Source: Orthonyx spaldingii (taxonomy: Eukaryota; Chordata; Aves; Passeriformes; Orthonychidae). Taken from it: a DNA stretch of 64,000 nt. The notes beneath the pieces are model-generated. The model was not told the origin of the DNA, ran no database searches, and saw only the letters and a program-made list of their open reading frames with translations. Every line of letters begins with the position of its first letter. Within the stretch, counting starts at the first letter, position 1. Positions 50,593 through 62,480 of the stretch are shown here, one piece after another. Position numbers and translations under genes: made by a program. The DNA lies in assembly GCA_013397795.1 (NCBI GenBank), contig VZTJ01004182.1, positions 62,001 to 126,000 on the forward strand, read 5' to 3'.

Positions 50593-53500
50593 GATGATAT
50601 CACACTGGTATTTTGTTTCAGTAAAACTAATATGCTCATTCTCTTCCTAAAAATCCTATCACAGCCTTGAGAACATTTTTCTGCCCTCCTGTGCTTCTGC
50701 CTGGACCTGGAACTGTACAGCTCTGGGACCTCTGATCAAACTGCTTGGAGAAGAGCTGTGTCACAGAGAGCTGTGAGGAGGCTTGTCAAGCTTTTTTCCA
50801 CTTTGCTTCAGAGTTGATTTTAGCTCACCACACCTTTGGTGAAACTTCCTGAGCTACACTGCAAGCATGCTTATAACTGGCTGTGTACCACACTCACCCT
50901 GACCCACAGACTGACTTCCCACCTGCACTTCAGCCCTGTCCCACCATCATTATCAGAATTATGCTGATCTTCAGGACCACTGGCTGCTCTGTAGCTGCTG
51001 GAGAAGTGGAAGAAGCTCTGACTGGCAGGTCCTGCCTGACAGTTCCTATGGGGGCTGGCCCTTACTGCTCATGGACAAATCCTGGCATCCAGATTTGTAA
51101 TTTCTGAGGCAAAAATCTCTGCATCTTACTTTGAGCATTAGGACAACAACCACATGCCAGCATCATCACATTTTAGTCTATGTCGTTACAAAACACTAAA
51201 CTCCTTCTAGTAAAAATATTGGATTTAGACCCATTATTAAAGATGTTACACAGGCTTTCATCTTAGAAGTTTACTTACTGGCCACTATTCAGCATGTATT
51301 TGTCATTCTCTGTTACTACAAAATATTCCCAATGCCCAAAAACTATTCCTGATGCCAGTTCTCAGCTCTCAGCTCCCTGACAAGCACATAGACAACTGAA
51401 TGGAGCAGTGCAAAAAACCCAGAAATATCTTCCCAAATCTTCCAAGTATCACACATTTCCCTGGTGCTTTTTAAATCCTGATGTTCAGTTACCCAAATCA
51501 AAAACATGTTGCAATTCAGTTGGTGGAGTTATTTTAACAGACTAGCAAGCTTTAAGGGCCAAAGGTAAGTTTGGTGTAACATTGGCAAAGCCATGTAAAA
51601 CTGTGCCTGGTGAGTCCATTTTCCTATTGCTTAGCCTTAAGTTCAAGGGCAAATGTTGCCTTCCAGCAAATGAGCACAATCTGGATTTGCCCCTGTTCAC
51701 ATCAACAGCACCCCTAAACATCTCATGGAGGTTTTGTCCCCACGGACAGCATTAGGGCTGTAAGAAAGATGACAAAGTACGGGTCTAGCTGGATTCCTGC
51801 TCACTTTATGTCTGTGGATGTCATCATACTCAGAAGCACAAGCACAATCTGGTGACATCCTTGCTGAAACAAGTGGGCCAGGGCAAACTGAAGTTGTGCT
51901 GTAGTTCTTCCCACTGATTTCCACATATGAGTACCAACTCCCAGTTTTGATCAAAGCTGTCCATGCTCATTACATTTGTGATACATATATGAACTTATTG
52001 GGCATGCACCTGCCTAATCAGTTGCCCATATGATTGTAGCATGGCTAGTTTGTCTTATTTCTCCTTTTTCTTCCAGTTTTGAGGATCTTGTCCATTGCCT
52101 CATATTCCAAATGACATTGTTAATCCGTAGTCTTGAAAAAGATTTCTTCTGCTGCACTTGTGGCAGCATGGGACGTGGTCTGTCCCCAGGGCAAGTCAGC
52201 ACTTTCACAACAGAGTGAAAATAAATAACAGATGGAAAGTGCAACTGGACCCAAATTTTCTTGTGATTCTGTAATTTCTACTATTAAAGCTTTGAGATAA
52301 GACTCTTTCACCTGTGAGCTGAGGGAAAAACATAAAACATCTGCATCTTTTTGAATCGATTAATATTATTAATATAGTAAACCAGGGATTTATTAGGCCC
52401 CAGACCCTTTAAAAACCTTTGGGTTTCGTGAGTAACCCAGAAAATGCTTTCATGGTATCATATTTTCTGGCATTTCCTTCCAAAGTTAAGACACCATGTT
52501 CAAAACCTTAGTGTCTTGTGATGGCCTGTTTGTTTTGGTTCCAAGGGATTGAGTTTCATCTTGTTCAGTATACAGTAGTTGCTCTTGTAGTGATGGTATC
52601 TTTTCTAAGTTGTCTCTAATTAAAGTTGCTTTATAATAATGCATGTGCTCCCAGTTAGGATGGAAACACTGTTTACAGATTGTTTCACACAAATTTCCGC
52701 TTGGGTGCATGTCCTGCCTAGAGCTAACTAAAGAAAATCTTTGAGTAGAAATTAACTGGTAAGACTAAATGGTAATTAATTAAACAGCCCTATGGGAAGA
52801 CCAGTGTATGCTTATGCACTGTTGCTTCTCTTTACCAAGAGTTTTTACCTTTCATTTTTTTCCCGTTTGTACTCTTTTTGTAAGAAATTATTTTTATGAT
52901 TCCTGTTCAAGATGTTGTTCCTTGCTAGAAAAAAATTTGAGGAAATGTTCAAAATACTTTTTTAATGAGATAAGTATCTGGTCATCTGTGTGAAGCCTTC
53001 TGCTATGCTCCCAGAAACACAAATGTAGTCACCCTAAAAGAGCGGAGCAACAGTGGTTCTCATCTACCATCGTGTCTCATGGATTTGGGACAACTCCAGA
53101 GTATGACATGAACAGGGAATAAACCACCCCATCTAAACACCACAGATCTTGCTTGCAGATTATCTATGAAAACAGCAGCATCAGAGAACTCCCAAAGCTG
53201 AGAACATCATAAACACAGCCCTGCCCATCTCTGGCATGTCCTTGTTGTCAGGGCTTGAGAACGGATTGATACAAAACAGAATGTGAAGGCCTGATTTGTT
53301 TCTCTGATACATCTTCATTAAACTCATGATTGTCAGTGAAGCAGCTGGGGCTGCCCTCTGCCAGAGCCAAGCTCCATACCCTGCCTGTCCAGTGGCTTCC
53401 AGAAGCATCACCTGGCCAACTCCAGGGACTTACCTCCCCTAAGCTTACCGTAGATTGTTAGATGATCATATAGGAGAGAAAACCCCATGTGTACTATTGA

Positions 53501-53625
53501 GTTCAATAGTTTCTCTTGTAATTTCCAGTGTGTGCACACCCACAGAGCAAGTGCTGTCATTTGAGGTAGAAATTACAGCAGGGGAGAAACAAGCCACCTA
53601 AGAAGTCTAATATGTACCTCTAAAG

Positions 53626-53666
53626 AAGATTAAGATTTAATCGTTTAAGATTAAGATTTTTCATTT
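53626..53666. repeat. 21-bp imperfect tandem duplication
   Basis: AAGATTAAGATTT occurs at 53626-53638 and again at 53647-53659 at a 21-bp period. The following bases of the two units (AATCGTTT versus TTCATTT) diverge. Confidence 0.75.
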
Positions 53667-54145
53667 AATGAAGGGATGCAAAGTAACACCATAAAAAACT
53701 AACTGTTGGAATAGTTCACAGTAATTCTCAGCTTTAAAGTCTCTAGTGTCTTTATCCAGGCACTAGACTGGACAAAGATCTAAAGGAACATCATTAAACC
53801 CTGGCAACAGGAGCATGCCAGCATGGAAAGGGACCTGACAATATGCAAGGTACTTTCTGTCTGATATCCATAATTCACTACAGAAAGTGGAAGGTATCAG
53901 CCAACACTGTCTGTTTCTTAACATATGGCAATGTTATTTCAAGAATATTGTTTTGCAACCTCTTGATTCTACTTCACAGAAACTTCACCCATGTCCTTAA
54001 AAGCTGAAAGAACCTACTCATTACCATATGGACTCAAAAGCTAGGACGTGGTAGCATTGCACTAGTTTTTCCAAATCCTGAGGCCATTTATTATTAAGGC
54101 CATTACTCTGAAGCTATTACGTATTAACTGGGCAAGAAAATTAGC

Positions 54146-54734
54146 TGCCATGGTTTAACCCCAGATAGGATTGAGCTTCACCAGGCCACTCACTCCTTCC
54201 TCTGGTGGGATGGGGGAGAGAATAAGACGAGTGAAAGTGAGAAAACATGAGTTGAGATAAAGTCAATTTAATAGGAAAAGCACAAGCTGCATGCATAAGC
54301 AAAGCAAAACAAGGAAATCATTCACCACTTCCTATGGGCAGACAGGTGTTCAGCCACCTGCAGATAAGCAGGGATCTATCATCTATAACTCTTACTTTGG
54401 AAGACAGATGCCATAGCTCCCAATGTCCCACTCCTTGTTTTTCTTCTCCCTGCTATATATGCTGACCATGATGCCATATGGTATGGAATACTCCTGAGAT
54501 CAGTTGGGGGTCAGCTGTTCTGCCTGTGTTCCCTCCTAATGCCTTGTGCACCCCCAGCCCACTCACTGGTGAGGTGGGACAAGAAATAAAAAAAGCCTTG
54601 ATGCTGTGTAAACACTGCTCAGCAAGAGTGAAAACATCCTTGTGTTATCAATACTGTTTCCAGCACAAACCCAGAACAGAGCCCTATACTACATACTGTG
54701 AAGAAAATTAACTCTATCTCAGCCAAAGCCAACA
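54146..54734 (+). mobile_element. solo LTR of the same avian endogenous retrovirus family (copy 2)
   Basis: About 589 bp. It starts TGCCATGGTTTAACCCCAG and ends at CAGCCAAAGCCAACA, with conserved words in the same order as copy 1: CACTCACTCCT, GTTCAGCCACCTGCAG, the TATA region at 54454-54459 followed by GCTGACCATGATGCCATATG, CCTTGATGCTGTGTAAACAC and TTAACTCTAT. The two copies differ at many positions, so they are not the sister LTRs of one recent provirus. A direct repeat ATTAG occurs at 54140-54144 and 54736-54740, one base off the expected boundaries; it may be the target-site duplication. No internal retroviral sequence remains. Confidence 0.9.
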
Positions 54735-54827
54735 TATTAGGATATCACCTAGATGTGTTGGAGGAAATTATCAGACTGAAATATCTTTCCATGTGTCACA
54801 TTCCTGTGTATCTCAAAATGGACAGAG

Positions 54828-54853
54828 CAATCACTTAAATCAATCACTTAAAG
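54828..54853. repeat. 13-bp tandem duplication
   Basis: CAATCACTTAAAT (54828-54840) followed directly by CAATCACTTAAAG (54841-54853); the last base differs. Confidence 0.9.
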
Positions 54854-56348
54854 TGAGTTTTCTTCTTCAAAAACAGAATTCTAGAAGGTTCAGGCAAATG
54901 AACTGTGTGAGCAACTACAACATTGCCTGATTCAAATTATGTACAGTGTCCTATAATCGATGCATTATCATAAGGAACCCCCCAATAAAAAGGGCAAATT
55001 ATTGTAATCCATTAGTTTTCAAGCCCCTGTGAAAATAATCTATTTCTCTTTGGGTAGAACTGTGGCTTCTCCAACTCTTCTTTTCAGTACCAACTCTGTG
55101 AGGTGGCCACAGAGCATTTAGTTTAATATTTCTTGTAGAACTTCTGAAGTCTTATTTCCAAGGACACAACTATAGGAAGATTCTGATAAATACTTCCACC
55201 TTTTGTTCTATAAATTCTCTTATGCCTTGAAATAAAATTATACTCCACACTTCTGCAATATCTTCTCCTTGAGGATCGCACAGTGATTATTGATTAATGT
55301 TAAGGAATTATGTTTTTAGTGGCACAGTAGTACAGATATGAGAACAAGGCTGTGGTGGGACTAAATGCCTTCCACGACCTCCTTGAGAGTGGGGTCAGGG
55401 CTGACAGAGAGGCCAAGACTGTGAAGCCCTTTCTAACACCTCCACTACACGTACCCTTTACATTTGTTTTAAAGTGTCTGCTGCCATAGTGAGAGTCTGG
55501 GCTGAAGACCAAGATTATAATTTCACTGATTTCAGTGGGTCTTGGGTTAACCTCTAAAACTGATTGGGTGTTTCAGCATGGATTATACCTGCTGTCTATA
55601 TAGAGTGTGTGAAGTTTTCAAAAGTATGTGCTAGCAAATGTTCTCTTTAGGTATTTTGCTCACAGAAAACATGGTTTGAGGGGTTTCTCCTCCTTAAAAA
55701 GGTATTTATAATTTTTGTGATATAAGGCATTTTATCTCTTTCCTCTGAAGGAAACTCTTTTCTATTTGTTAATTTATTTAAAGAAATCCTCCTCAGAAAT
55801 TACTTACAGATAAAAGTCCTTATCAGTTCAAGAAGCTGTATCACACTGAGCAAATTACAATACAGTAACCCCCCCAAATGTTCAGAACTTTCATAGATGA
55901 AAAAACTGTTACATAAAGTACAAAAATTCAGGGCAACAATCCAAAAGGGTTCACCAGCAGCCACAGGACATGTAGGTCTATGTTTATGTTTTATGTAGAT
56001 ACATGTAAAACCACCTGTTTAACTAAGAAGCAGTCGGTAACGTCAGTTATTTGCTCTTCACATCTGCCTGCACTTGTACATAACAAGCAAAAGGAACATG
56101 CAAGGGCTGCTTTTCTGAGTCAAGTCCTAATACAAGGTGTGCCCTGAGTACGTGGTTAGGAAGCTGCACTATCACAGAACTCACAGTGGCACTTATTGTT
56201 CAATACTGTACAATTGGGAAAGATGTCATATAGCCATTGGATACAAAAATTCATCCAGAAGGGTTCTGAACAACCCTTTCCTCCTTGGCCAAATACCTCT
56301 GTCTCAAAGAAAGTGAGAAGGGCTACCTGGCTCTCCTACCCACTTGAC

Positions 56349-56368
56349 TCATCCTCCTTCATCCTCCT
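56349..56368. repeat. exact 10-bp tandem duplication
   Basis: TCATCCTCCT occurs twice head to tail within a pyrimidine-rich run. Confidence 0.85.
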
Positions 56369-57530
56369 ACAGTGCCATGTTCCCCTCACACAGAACAAAT
56401 CCATAGCAAAAGGAATAAAAACCTCCTTTTCTGACATCCAGGGAGGGAGCTTATGCTAGCTGGAAAAAAAGATGGGTCACCTGTTCCCAATCATGACCTG
56501 GCATGACTCAGTAGAGGGTTCTGGCACAAAGGATTACTTGCTGCCTGTATTAGCAAATCACCAGCACATGTTCCCACTTTCTAAGAGTTTCACATGGTCT
56601 TCTGACCTCACCATGTCACAGAATGGTGTCTCACCCCTGGTGTCTTGGTCCTCTGAGAGAAGGACTCTGATGATGTGGCATGAGCACCACAAGTCTCTTC
56701 ATGGTGCAACAAACCCCAGGATCTGAAGGGCCATCTCCACAACATACCTGTGCTGATTTGTGTTGTCCACTTCAAAATCTACGGTGTTCCCCTATCCCTG
56801 ACACTTTTCAATTTCAAAACCTGTAACAGTGAATATTTGTGGAGCTATCAATTATGTAACAAATGAGGATGTGGTTTCAAAACGTTTCATGCACTGACCT
56901 AGCCCTACTTCAACTGCAGTCTATGGCAGAGCTCCAATTGATGCCACCAGAAGTAGAATTAGGGTGGTGGGAAATTGTTTTGAAAACTAGATGGAAAAAA
57001 TCTCTGAACCACACTTGCTTTCCCTCTTCGCCCTCTCTTCACATATCCACACTCATCCCTTGGTCTCCCTAGCTGTGGTGAAATGATGCAGTAATTGGTT
57101 CTGCATGGACAACACCACACAGAGGAAGTGATGTTGCCATAATATAATCTAATCAAAATAATTCTCAGGTCTGAGTGAGCATTTGAATAAAAACACAGAG
57201 CAGTCCTTGACAGTTCCTGCTTGATGTGAAAATCACTGAAAGCTATGGGTAATTTCAATTCAAGCAGAGTTCCTAGCTCATTTGTCTTTCCATCACATAT
57301 CTTTTAATTCCTAATTATATGCAATCAAAAATATAAGCAACATGATTCTTCTTGTAGTTGACAAATTCCTGGGTACATTTTGCATACTTTCAGATATGTA
57401 CACAAGAATGAATATATAATCTCTTTCTACTTGAGAGAGCTTTACATCAGGTAATTACAACTTAGCTCAATAAAAAATGCTCTTGAAACAAGTACAGCGT
57501 CTTTTAGATCCACAAAGCTAATTTAAGGAG

Positions 57531-57760
57531 CCAGTGGGCATGATTAGGTCAGAAAACAATGAAGGCTGGCTGGGAATTAAAATGAAGGTCACAGATGAGT
57601 GACTTTATTTTTGGCTGGACTTTCCCAGCAGGGTGTTTCTTCATTACATCAAAATAATAATCCATCTGAGTGCAGAATAAGGCAGATCAGCCCTTTTGCA
57701 AAGTGATCAGAAAGGCTGTATTATGACTGCATCATCCACATGTAGCCTCCTAAAACAGGG
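57531..57760. promoter_or_regulatory. candidate conserved noncoding element (tentative)
   Basis: Repeat-free stretch with a nuclear-receptor-like half site (AATGAAGGTCA, about 57582-57592), an AP-1-like word (GATGAGTGACT, about 57594-57604), TTATTTTTGG and several ATTA cores near 57640-57665. These words together resemble a distal enhancer, but by eye I cannot separate this from chance. Confidence 0.2.
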
Positions 57761-57858
57761 CATGATTTTTAGGGTTTCTGAGCATCCGCCCTTCTAATCC
57801 ACTCCACTCTTTGGGAGGGGTCCACTACACCAGAGAGAAGATGGCTTTGCTTGAAGGA

Positions 57859-58374
57859 TTAGCTAGACTGACAGGGATGAAGACCTAGGTAGACTGTATG
57901 CCTCCCATACTGGTAGATCCAAAAACCTGCCATGGTGCTGGTTGTCTTTCTCATGTCTGTCAGGTAGCTGTAGCTGCTCCTGAAGGAAGGGTGAGCCGGT
58001 ACCAGACATAAGCCTAGCAAGGACCATGTCCTCACCCATGGGAACTGTTCCCCAGGGCTGAACACAGCAGCAGAGACCAGGCTGGTAACAGAGCCCACGG
58101 GCAGCCCCAGGCATGGTGAGAGGATGAGCCAGTCCAGGGTCCAGCCAGAGAGTTCAGCCAGGAGCAGCAGGAAACAGGCCAGAGAGAGGCCCTTTCTTTT
58201 ACTACTGTCAAGCAGTTCAGAGGATGTCACCCACAGCTCATAGTGACATTGTGATCCAGATTCAAAAGAACATGACTTGATTATCATTAACAGGTCAATG
58301 CTGCATATCCATGGGAAGAAGTGTTCATTTCTTAGGTGATTGAAAATGCAGGTTAAAAGATAAACTTCAACCAA
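57859..58374 (-). other. longest open frame in the window (171 codons), unrecognised
   Basis: The frame starts ATG at 58374 and is open to a stop at 57859. The predicted product has a hydrophobic stretch at about residues 63-105 (Leu, Val and Ser rich) and no other visible domain. A second minus-strand frame (57863-58114, 83 codons) is open in the same DNA. I see no splice sites, poly-A tail, Kozak-like context or CpG island that would support a gene. The local GC-richer composition can account for the lack of stops. It might be a fossil transposon or pseudogene piece, but chance is the leading explanation. Confidence 0.15.
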
Positions 58375-58589
58375 CTCTCAGGATGTTATCCTGCTCCTTA
58401 CAAGCTATTTTTCACAGGCATGGGTGAAGATGAGTAAGTACTATCAACTCCAACACTATTTCACTGCTCTTGCAAACAAATTTTGGTCATAACAATCATA
58501 ATTAACCCTCACTGTATGTAACAGTGTTTTGTATCCTATAACTGGGATGAAGGCATGAACAGATTTTCATAGCATCCTTGTCTGTCAAG

Positions 58590-58665
58590 TATTGTGATCC
58601 TGATTCTACAGATGAAGAAACAGCACATTTACCCCAGCAGACTTTAGACAGTGAAGCAGACTCCA
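58590..58665 (-). repeat. MIR-like SINE remnant, inverted
   Basis: GTGATCCTGATTCTACAGAT followed by GAAGAAACAGCAC resembles the inverted form of the MIR core (TTTTACAGATGAGGAAACTG), and CAGCAGACTTTAGACAGTGA resembles the decayed 'cacacagcaagtcagtggcag' part that follows it. Boundaries are unclear and support rests on two short blocks in the correct order and spacing. Confidence 0.4.
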
Positions 58666-59171
58666 CCTTGTTAAGCATATATGGGTGTTGTCTACATTAA
58701 GCTCGTGCAACAGTTAAAGAATTCAGGAAGGATATATGTAAGGAAGCCAATTATTGTACCATTTTTTTTAATATGGACTTTTCAAAAGGCAACCTCAACT
58801 TTTCACCTGTAAAAGAGAATATAATCACAATGTCTGACTGCTCTGAGAATCACATGAGTACAAACTGCAAGGTTTGTGAGCTCAGTTCTATCCTCATACT
58901 CCAGACAGTTCTTACTGATTCTTCTCCATTATGCTGAAAATTTATCTGGTTTTTAAGACTTTTTTCTTTTAATAAATCTAAAGAATTCATAAGTGATGAA
59001 GTTACATCCTGGGACAATGCACAAAATATGTACTTGTCATAAACTAATAGTGTAATTTTAAAAATCACATATATTTGAACATATTATAAATGGAACGTAT
59101 GACCATGTTGAAAGCAAATGTAACTGATATTTAGAGCATAATTCTACTCAAATTTCTCTTCAGATGAAGCT

Positions 59172-59192
59172 GTTTATGAACAGTTCATAAAC
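59172..59192. repeat. 10-bp perfect inverted repeat with 1-nt spacer
   Basis: GTTTATGAAC, then A, then GTTCATAAAC: a near-perfect 21-bp palindrome. The word GCTGTTTATGAA recurs just downstream (59194-59205), so part of the palindrome is also directly repeated at a 24-bp distance. Too short for a microRNA precursor; it could be a dimeric factor site or a slippage/template-switch product. Confidence 0.85.
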
Positions 59193-62192
59193 TGCTGTTT
59201 ATGAAGCTTGAAAAATAAAAATTTAAGCAGTGGGTATTAAGAAAGTCTAGTTCTCATTTCTGTGTCAGCTTTTCCACATTAATCAATTGTCCAGACTTGT
59301 TTCCATTGTACTCCTTTGGAGGATTCTTCCAATTCTGGGCTTGTCTTCACTTCTGACTAGCACATATATGACTGAAATAGCTGACTTATTTTTAAATATT
59401 TCATTTCACACTGAGGAGCATAACTGTAGGCATCTGAGTTTGAAAAAGATTGGCCTAAAAGCTGATACATTTATTGGTTTGTTTAAGAAAATCAGTAGGT
59501 TCATTATGCAGAAAACCTATTTGATTGTTTCAGGAGTGTTAAACCTGTTTCTCTCAGATGGGGCCAAAGAATTACAAAAAGATTCCTGGATGTTTCCCCC
59601 TCTGTGTCAGGAATTATCTAGTTAACTCATTTATAGGCAACTGAATGGAACCCTCCCTTGTGCATGGACCGTGTACTGGGGTTGGTGCTCACACTACCCT
59701 GAGGTAGCAGAGTCCCATGCTTGTCCCACAGGCCTGGCAGGGACACCACAGTGGTGACTGGAGATGTGGAGGCGATGCACATGTGGGTTTATCTGCCATG
59801 TCACTTTCCATCTCCCTCTTCCCTGCCTTGGTCTCCACCGTATTCAAACCCCAAGCTGAACACAGGGGTAGTGGCTATAGCGCTGTGGGAAGGTGAGACA
59901 TAATGGATTAATGTATTCAGGAGGCAACTGAAGTCCCCTGGTCCTACCATGTCCTCCTCAATTTGTTACTCATTATAAGTTGCCTCTGAAAGAGAAAGAA
60001 GCTGAGCTGAAGTATCTGGTCCTAGGCCCATCTTTCAGAGTGTATTTCTACAGCTCAGTCATGACTAGATCTGCATGTCAGGAAGGTGAAATCAGCAAGG
60101 CATTTACTCTCCCATGACACCTTGGGACTGTGGGATTAAGAAAAGAATAAACTTGGCCCAGCTAGAATAGTCTCCGCTAAAAAAGTTGGTAGATAATGGT
60201 GCAAATGTTTAATATTATCACAGATATGACATCTGCCAAAAAAGTTTTTACACAAATTTAAAGTTCACAGCACCAGGCCAAATCATTAGCCATGAGATTG
60301 TGGTATACTGAATGGTGCATTGTCAAGCAGGAAACCCTACAGGCATGCTAATCCCCTCACTGAAAGTGTTTGAAGGAGAGGTTCTCCATTTCCTGCCATT
60401 TCTGGGGCTGCAGCCAGGCTTGAGCAACCCTTGCAGTCAGTACAGACAGTGAACAGTTATGTATCTGCCTACACGTAACACTAATGTGATCATTTACATC
60501 ATGCCTGGAGGACTTATGGTCACAGGTTCCCTTACTGAGCTCTCTACAGGTGTGTGCTATATATTAGCCCTTTCCACACAGATCTTCTTTGCCAAGAAAT
60601 ACATCTGTGACACGTTATCACCTTTCTTTCAAATAAATGTCCTTAACACAGTCACTGTGTTTTCTTACCTCAGTGGTCTCCATGTGTATACATTCAGATA
60701 ATTTTGCATGGATGAGGGCCTTTTCTGTGAACCACTGACATACTCTTTAATCCTATTTCAGGAATGATGAGAAATTTGAACACTGCCTGAAATCTGTGTA
60801 GTTACACAGTAAAGTGAAAAATATCACCAAAAAGAAATTATCTACTATTATCTATGCAGTTTATTCAATGAGTCAATTTATCCTAAATATGTATGCAGCA
60901 TGTTTTAGCTAATGCAGATAGGTAGGGATTTTACATGTGTTTTCAGTTATCTTAAATATCAGTTTTGTTTCATGCATTTGCAATTCAGTTGCTTAGTAAG
61001 CCAGAAAAGTCCTCATTTTTGTACTAGATTTGTTAGGATTACTGGAACATGTCTTTTGTGACCTTGTTCTTCCCCATATAGATATACTTTGATTAGTGTG
61101 ATGGCACTTCCTTGTCTAATTTTCACTGTGTGTGCTTGATATTTTACCTTTTCATTCTTTTTTTTTTCCTATCTGTGGCTTACTAACAGTATGAAAAAAT
61201 TAAAGTATTTTCATGACATCAATCTAAGATACAATTTTCACTTATGAACAGGTAGTCTTTTACATCTGAGTGCAGGTGCTCTGAAGACTCCTAAAGTGAC
61301 AACTTGACACATCAGTTCCATTTCTGAGTTTGGTGTTTCTTTCATGACCACTCTCACTACCAGCACCATCCTCATATCAACAGATCAAATGGGGCAACAG
61401 TCTTTTTTTCAATGATTAATATACTCTGGTTAGAAATATAATGGTTATAAGCATAAAAGCATTCCCACCCCCTGCATTTCTTTCAAAAGTGATCTTCCTT
61501 TCAACAAACTTCCTTTTTTTCACTGCCATCCTGGTTTAAATCCTTGTGGTTCAACCAGGAATTAATAAATCTTTATTACCTCAGGCACTTCTCTTTCTGC
61601 TTTCATCAAGTATTTATTTGTATGGTAATACTTCAATACCTCAAAGCACTGCTAAGCAATTTATCATAACAAGTGGCATTTCTTTTATGTTATGTCCCTG
61701 TTCTTGTACCTTATCTTCAGTTTGTTTCTTCAGATTGTAAGCTCTTAGTTATTGCATTCAGAATTTCCAAGAGGGACTGGTTATTTTTGTCATTTTTAAC
61801 CTGAAGAGGGTTCAGCCTACAGGTTCATAATGAGCTATAGCACAGCCCTACCCTTATGTCATACCAGGCTGTGTGAAACACGGTTGTTGTCAGTAACTCC
61901 CAGGGACAGGTGCAAAGCAGTAACAGATTCTTTCCAAGACTAACCAACATTACTGAACTTGCATCTCTTGCTTCCCCATTTGAAATATTTGATGAGGAAC
62001 TTCCCAGCCTGAGACCACTAACAGCAATGCTCCTCTGATCCCAAAGAAAGGGAAGTACAGGGAGATCTTTAGAAAATATGGTGAGTTCATGATTGTGGTA
62101 GTGTGCAGACCACCAGGGACATCCTGCTGGTCTGGCCACTCACCACTCTTCATTCTACCTATCCTTCCCCTGTTCACCCAGGACTGGCCAGA

Positions 62193-62480
62193 TGTCACGG
62201 GCTCGTCATTTGCCTATTGGCTTGCCTCTGGCCTTGCCCACCAGGGAGAGAGGGCATAAAGGACAGAGGCGAGAGGGGGGCTGGATCAGTCTGGCCACGT
62301 TGTCCACTACACATCTGGTTATCCGTTTTTCCCTCCGTGAGGGAGAATAAAGGACTCTGATAAACACAACTAGTACGACTGTCTTTACCTGCCAGGAGCA
62401 GCCACCGCCCGGCCCAGGATCGGAGCTCCCGAGGCAGGGAGCTACTGGGGCTAGACTCGGTGGCCTGGAGGAGCCCTTAG
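62193..62480 (+). mobile_element. probable LTR-like insertion, CpG-dense (tentative)
   Basis: Starting at TGTCACGGGCTCGTC, about 290 bp carry about 12 CpGs in a setting almost free of them. A TATA-like GCATAAAGG at 62254-62262 is followed about 90 bp later by AATAAA at 62346-62351, the spacing expected between promoter and poly-A signal of a retroviral LTR with a short R region. The part after 62395 is GC-rich (CCACCGCCCGGCCC, then GGATCGGAGCTCCCGAGGC) and may be U5 or the leader beyond the LTR. I could not find a clean 3' terminal CA with a target-site duplication. A small unmethylated promoter is the main alternative. Confidence 0.4.
62346..62351 (+). promoter_or_regulatory. AATAAA poly-A signal within the LTR-like segment
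   Basis: AATAAA followed by GGACTCTGATAAAC. Its position about 90 bp after the TATA-like box fits an LTR R region. AATAAA alone is common in AT-rich DNA; the context gives it weight here. Confidence 0.4.

Larger units (their letters stand above)
46140..54145. other. noncoding DNA between the two solo LTRs
   Basis: About 8 kb without gag, pol or env-like translation and with stops in all frames, so it is not the interior of a provirus. About 46440-46700 is GC-richer (a 128-codon plus frame at 46412-46798, unrecognised). It contains a TA-rich tract (47747-47780), tandem duplications at 49546, 50566 and 53626, and an acceptor-like site at 52076 (see findings). No gene can be supported. Confidence 0.55.
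54735..57530. other. noncoding DNA, no gene seen
   Basis: Stops in all frames; the longest open frame is 99 codons (56959-57258, minus, unrecognised). It contains tandem duplications at 54828 and 56349 and a C7 run near 55869. The phrase TTTCACTGATTTCAGTGGGT at 55521-55540 may be a decayed piece of the same old interspersed family as at 13.4 kb. Confidence 0.5.
58375..62192. other. AT-rich noncoding DNA, no gene seen
   Basis: Longest open frames are 112 codons (59287-59625, plus) and 104 codons (61825-62139, minus), neither recognised. Contains the MIR-like trace at 58590, the palindrome at 59172 and a T-run near 61157-61168. Confidence 0.55.

Noticed and set aside
45548..54734. One complete provirus bounded by the two LTRs
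   Set aside because: There is no retroviral coding trace in between, the LTRs are well diverged, and copy 1 has its own 5-bp target-site duplication.
59287..59625. 112-codon plus-strand frame with hydrophobic start
   Set aside because: No family recognised, no splice or promoter context; Leu/Ile/Phe richness is expected from T-rich DNA.
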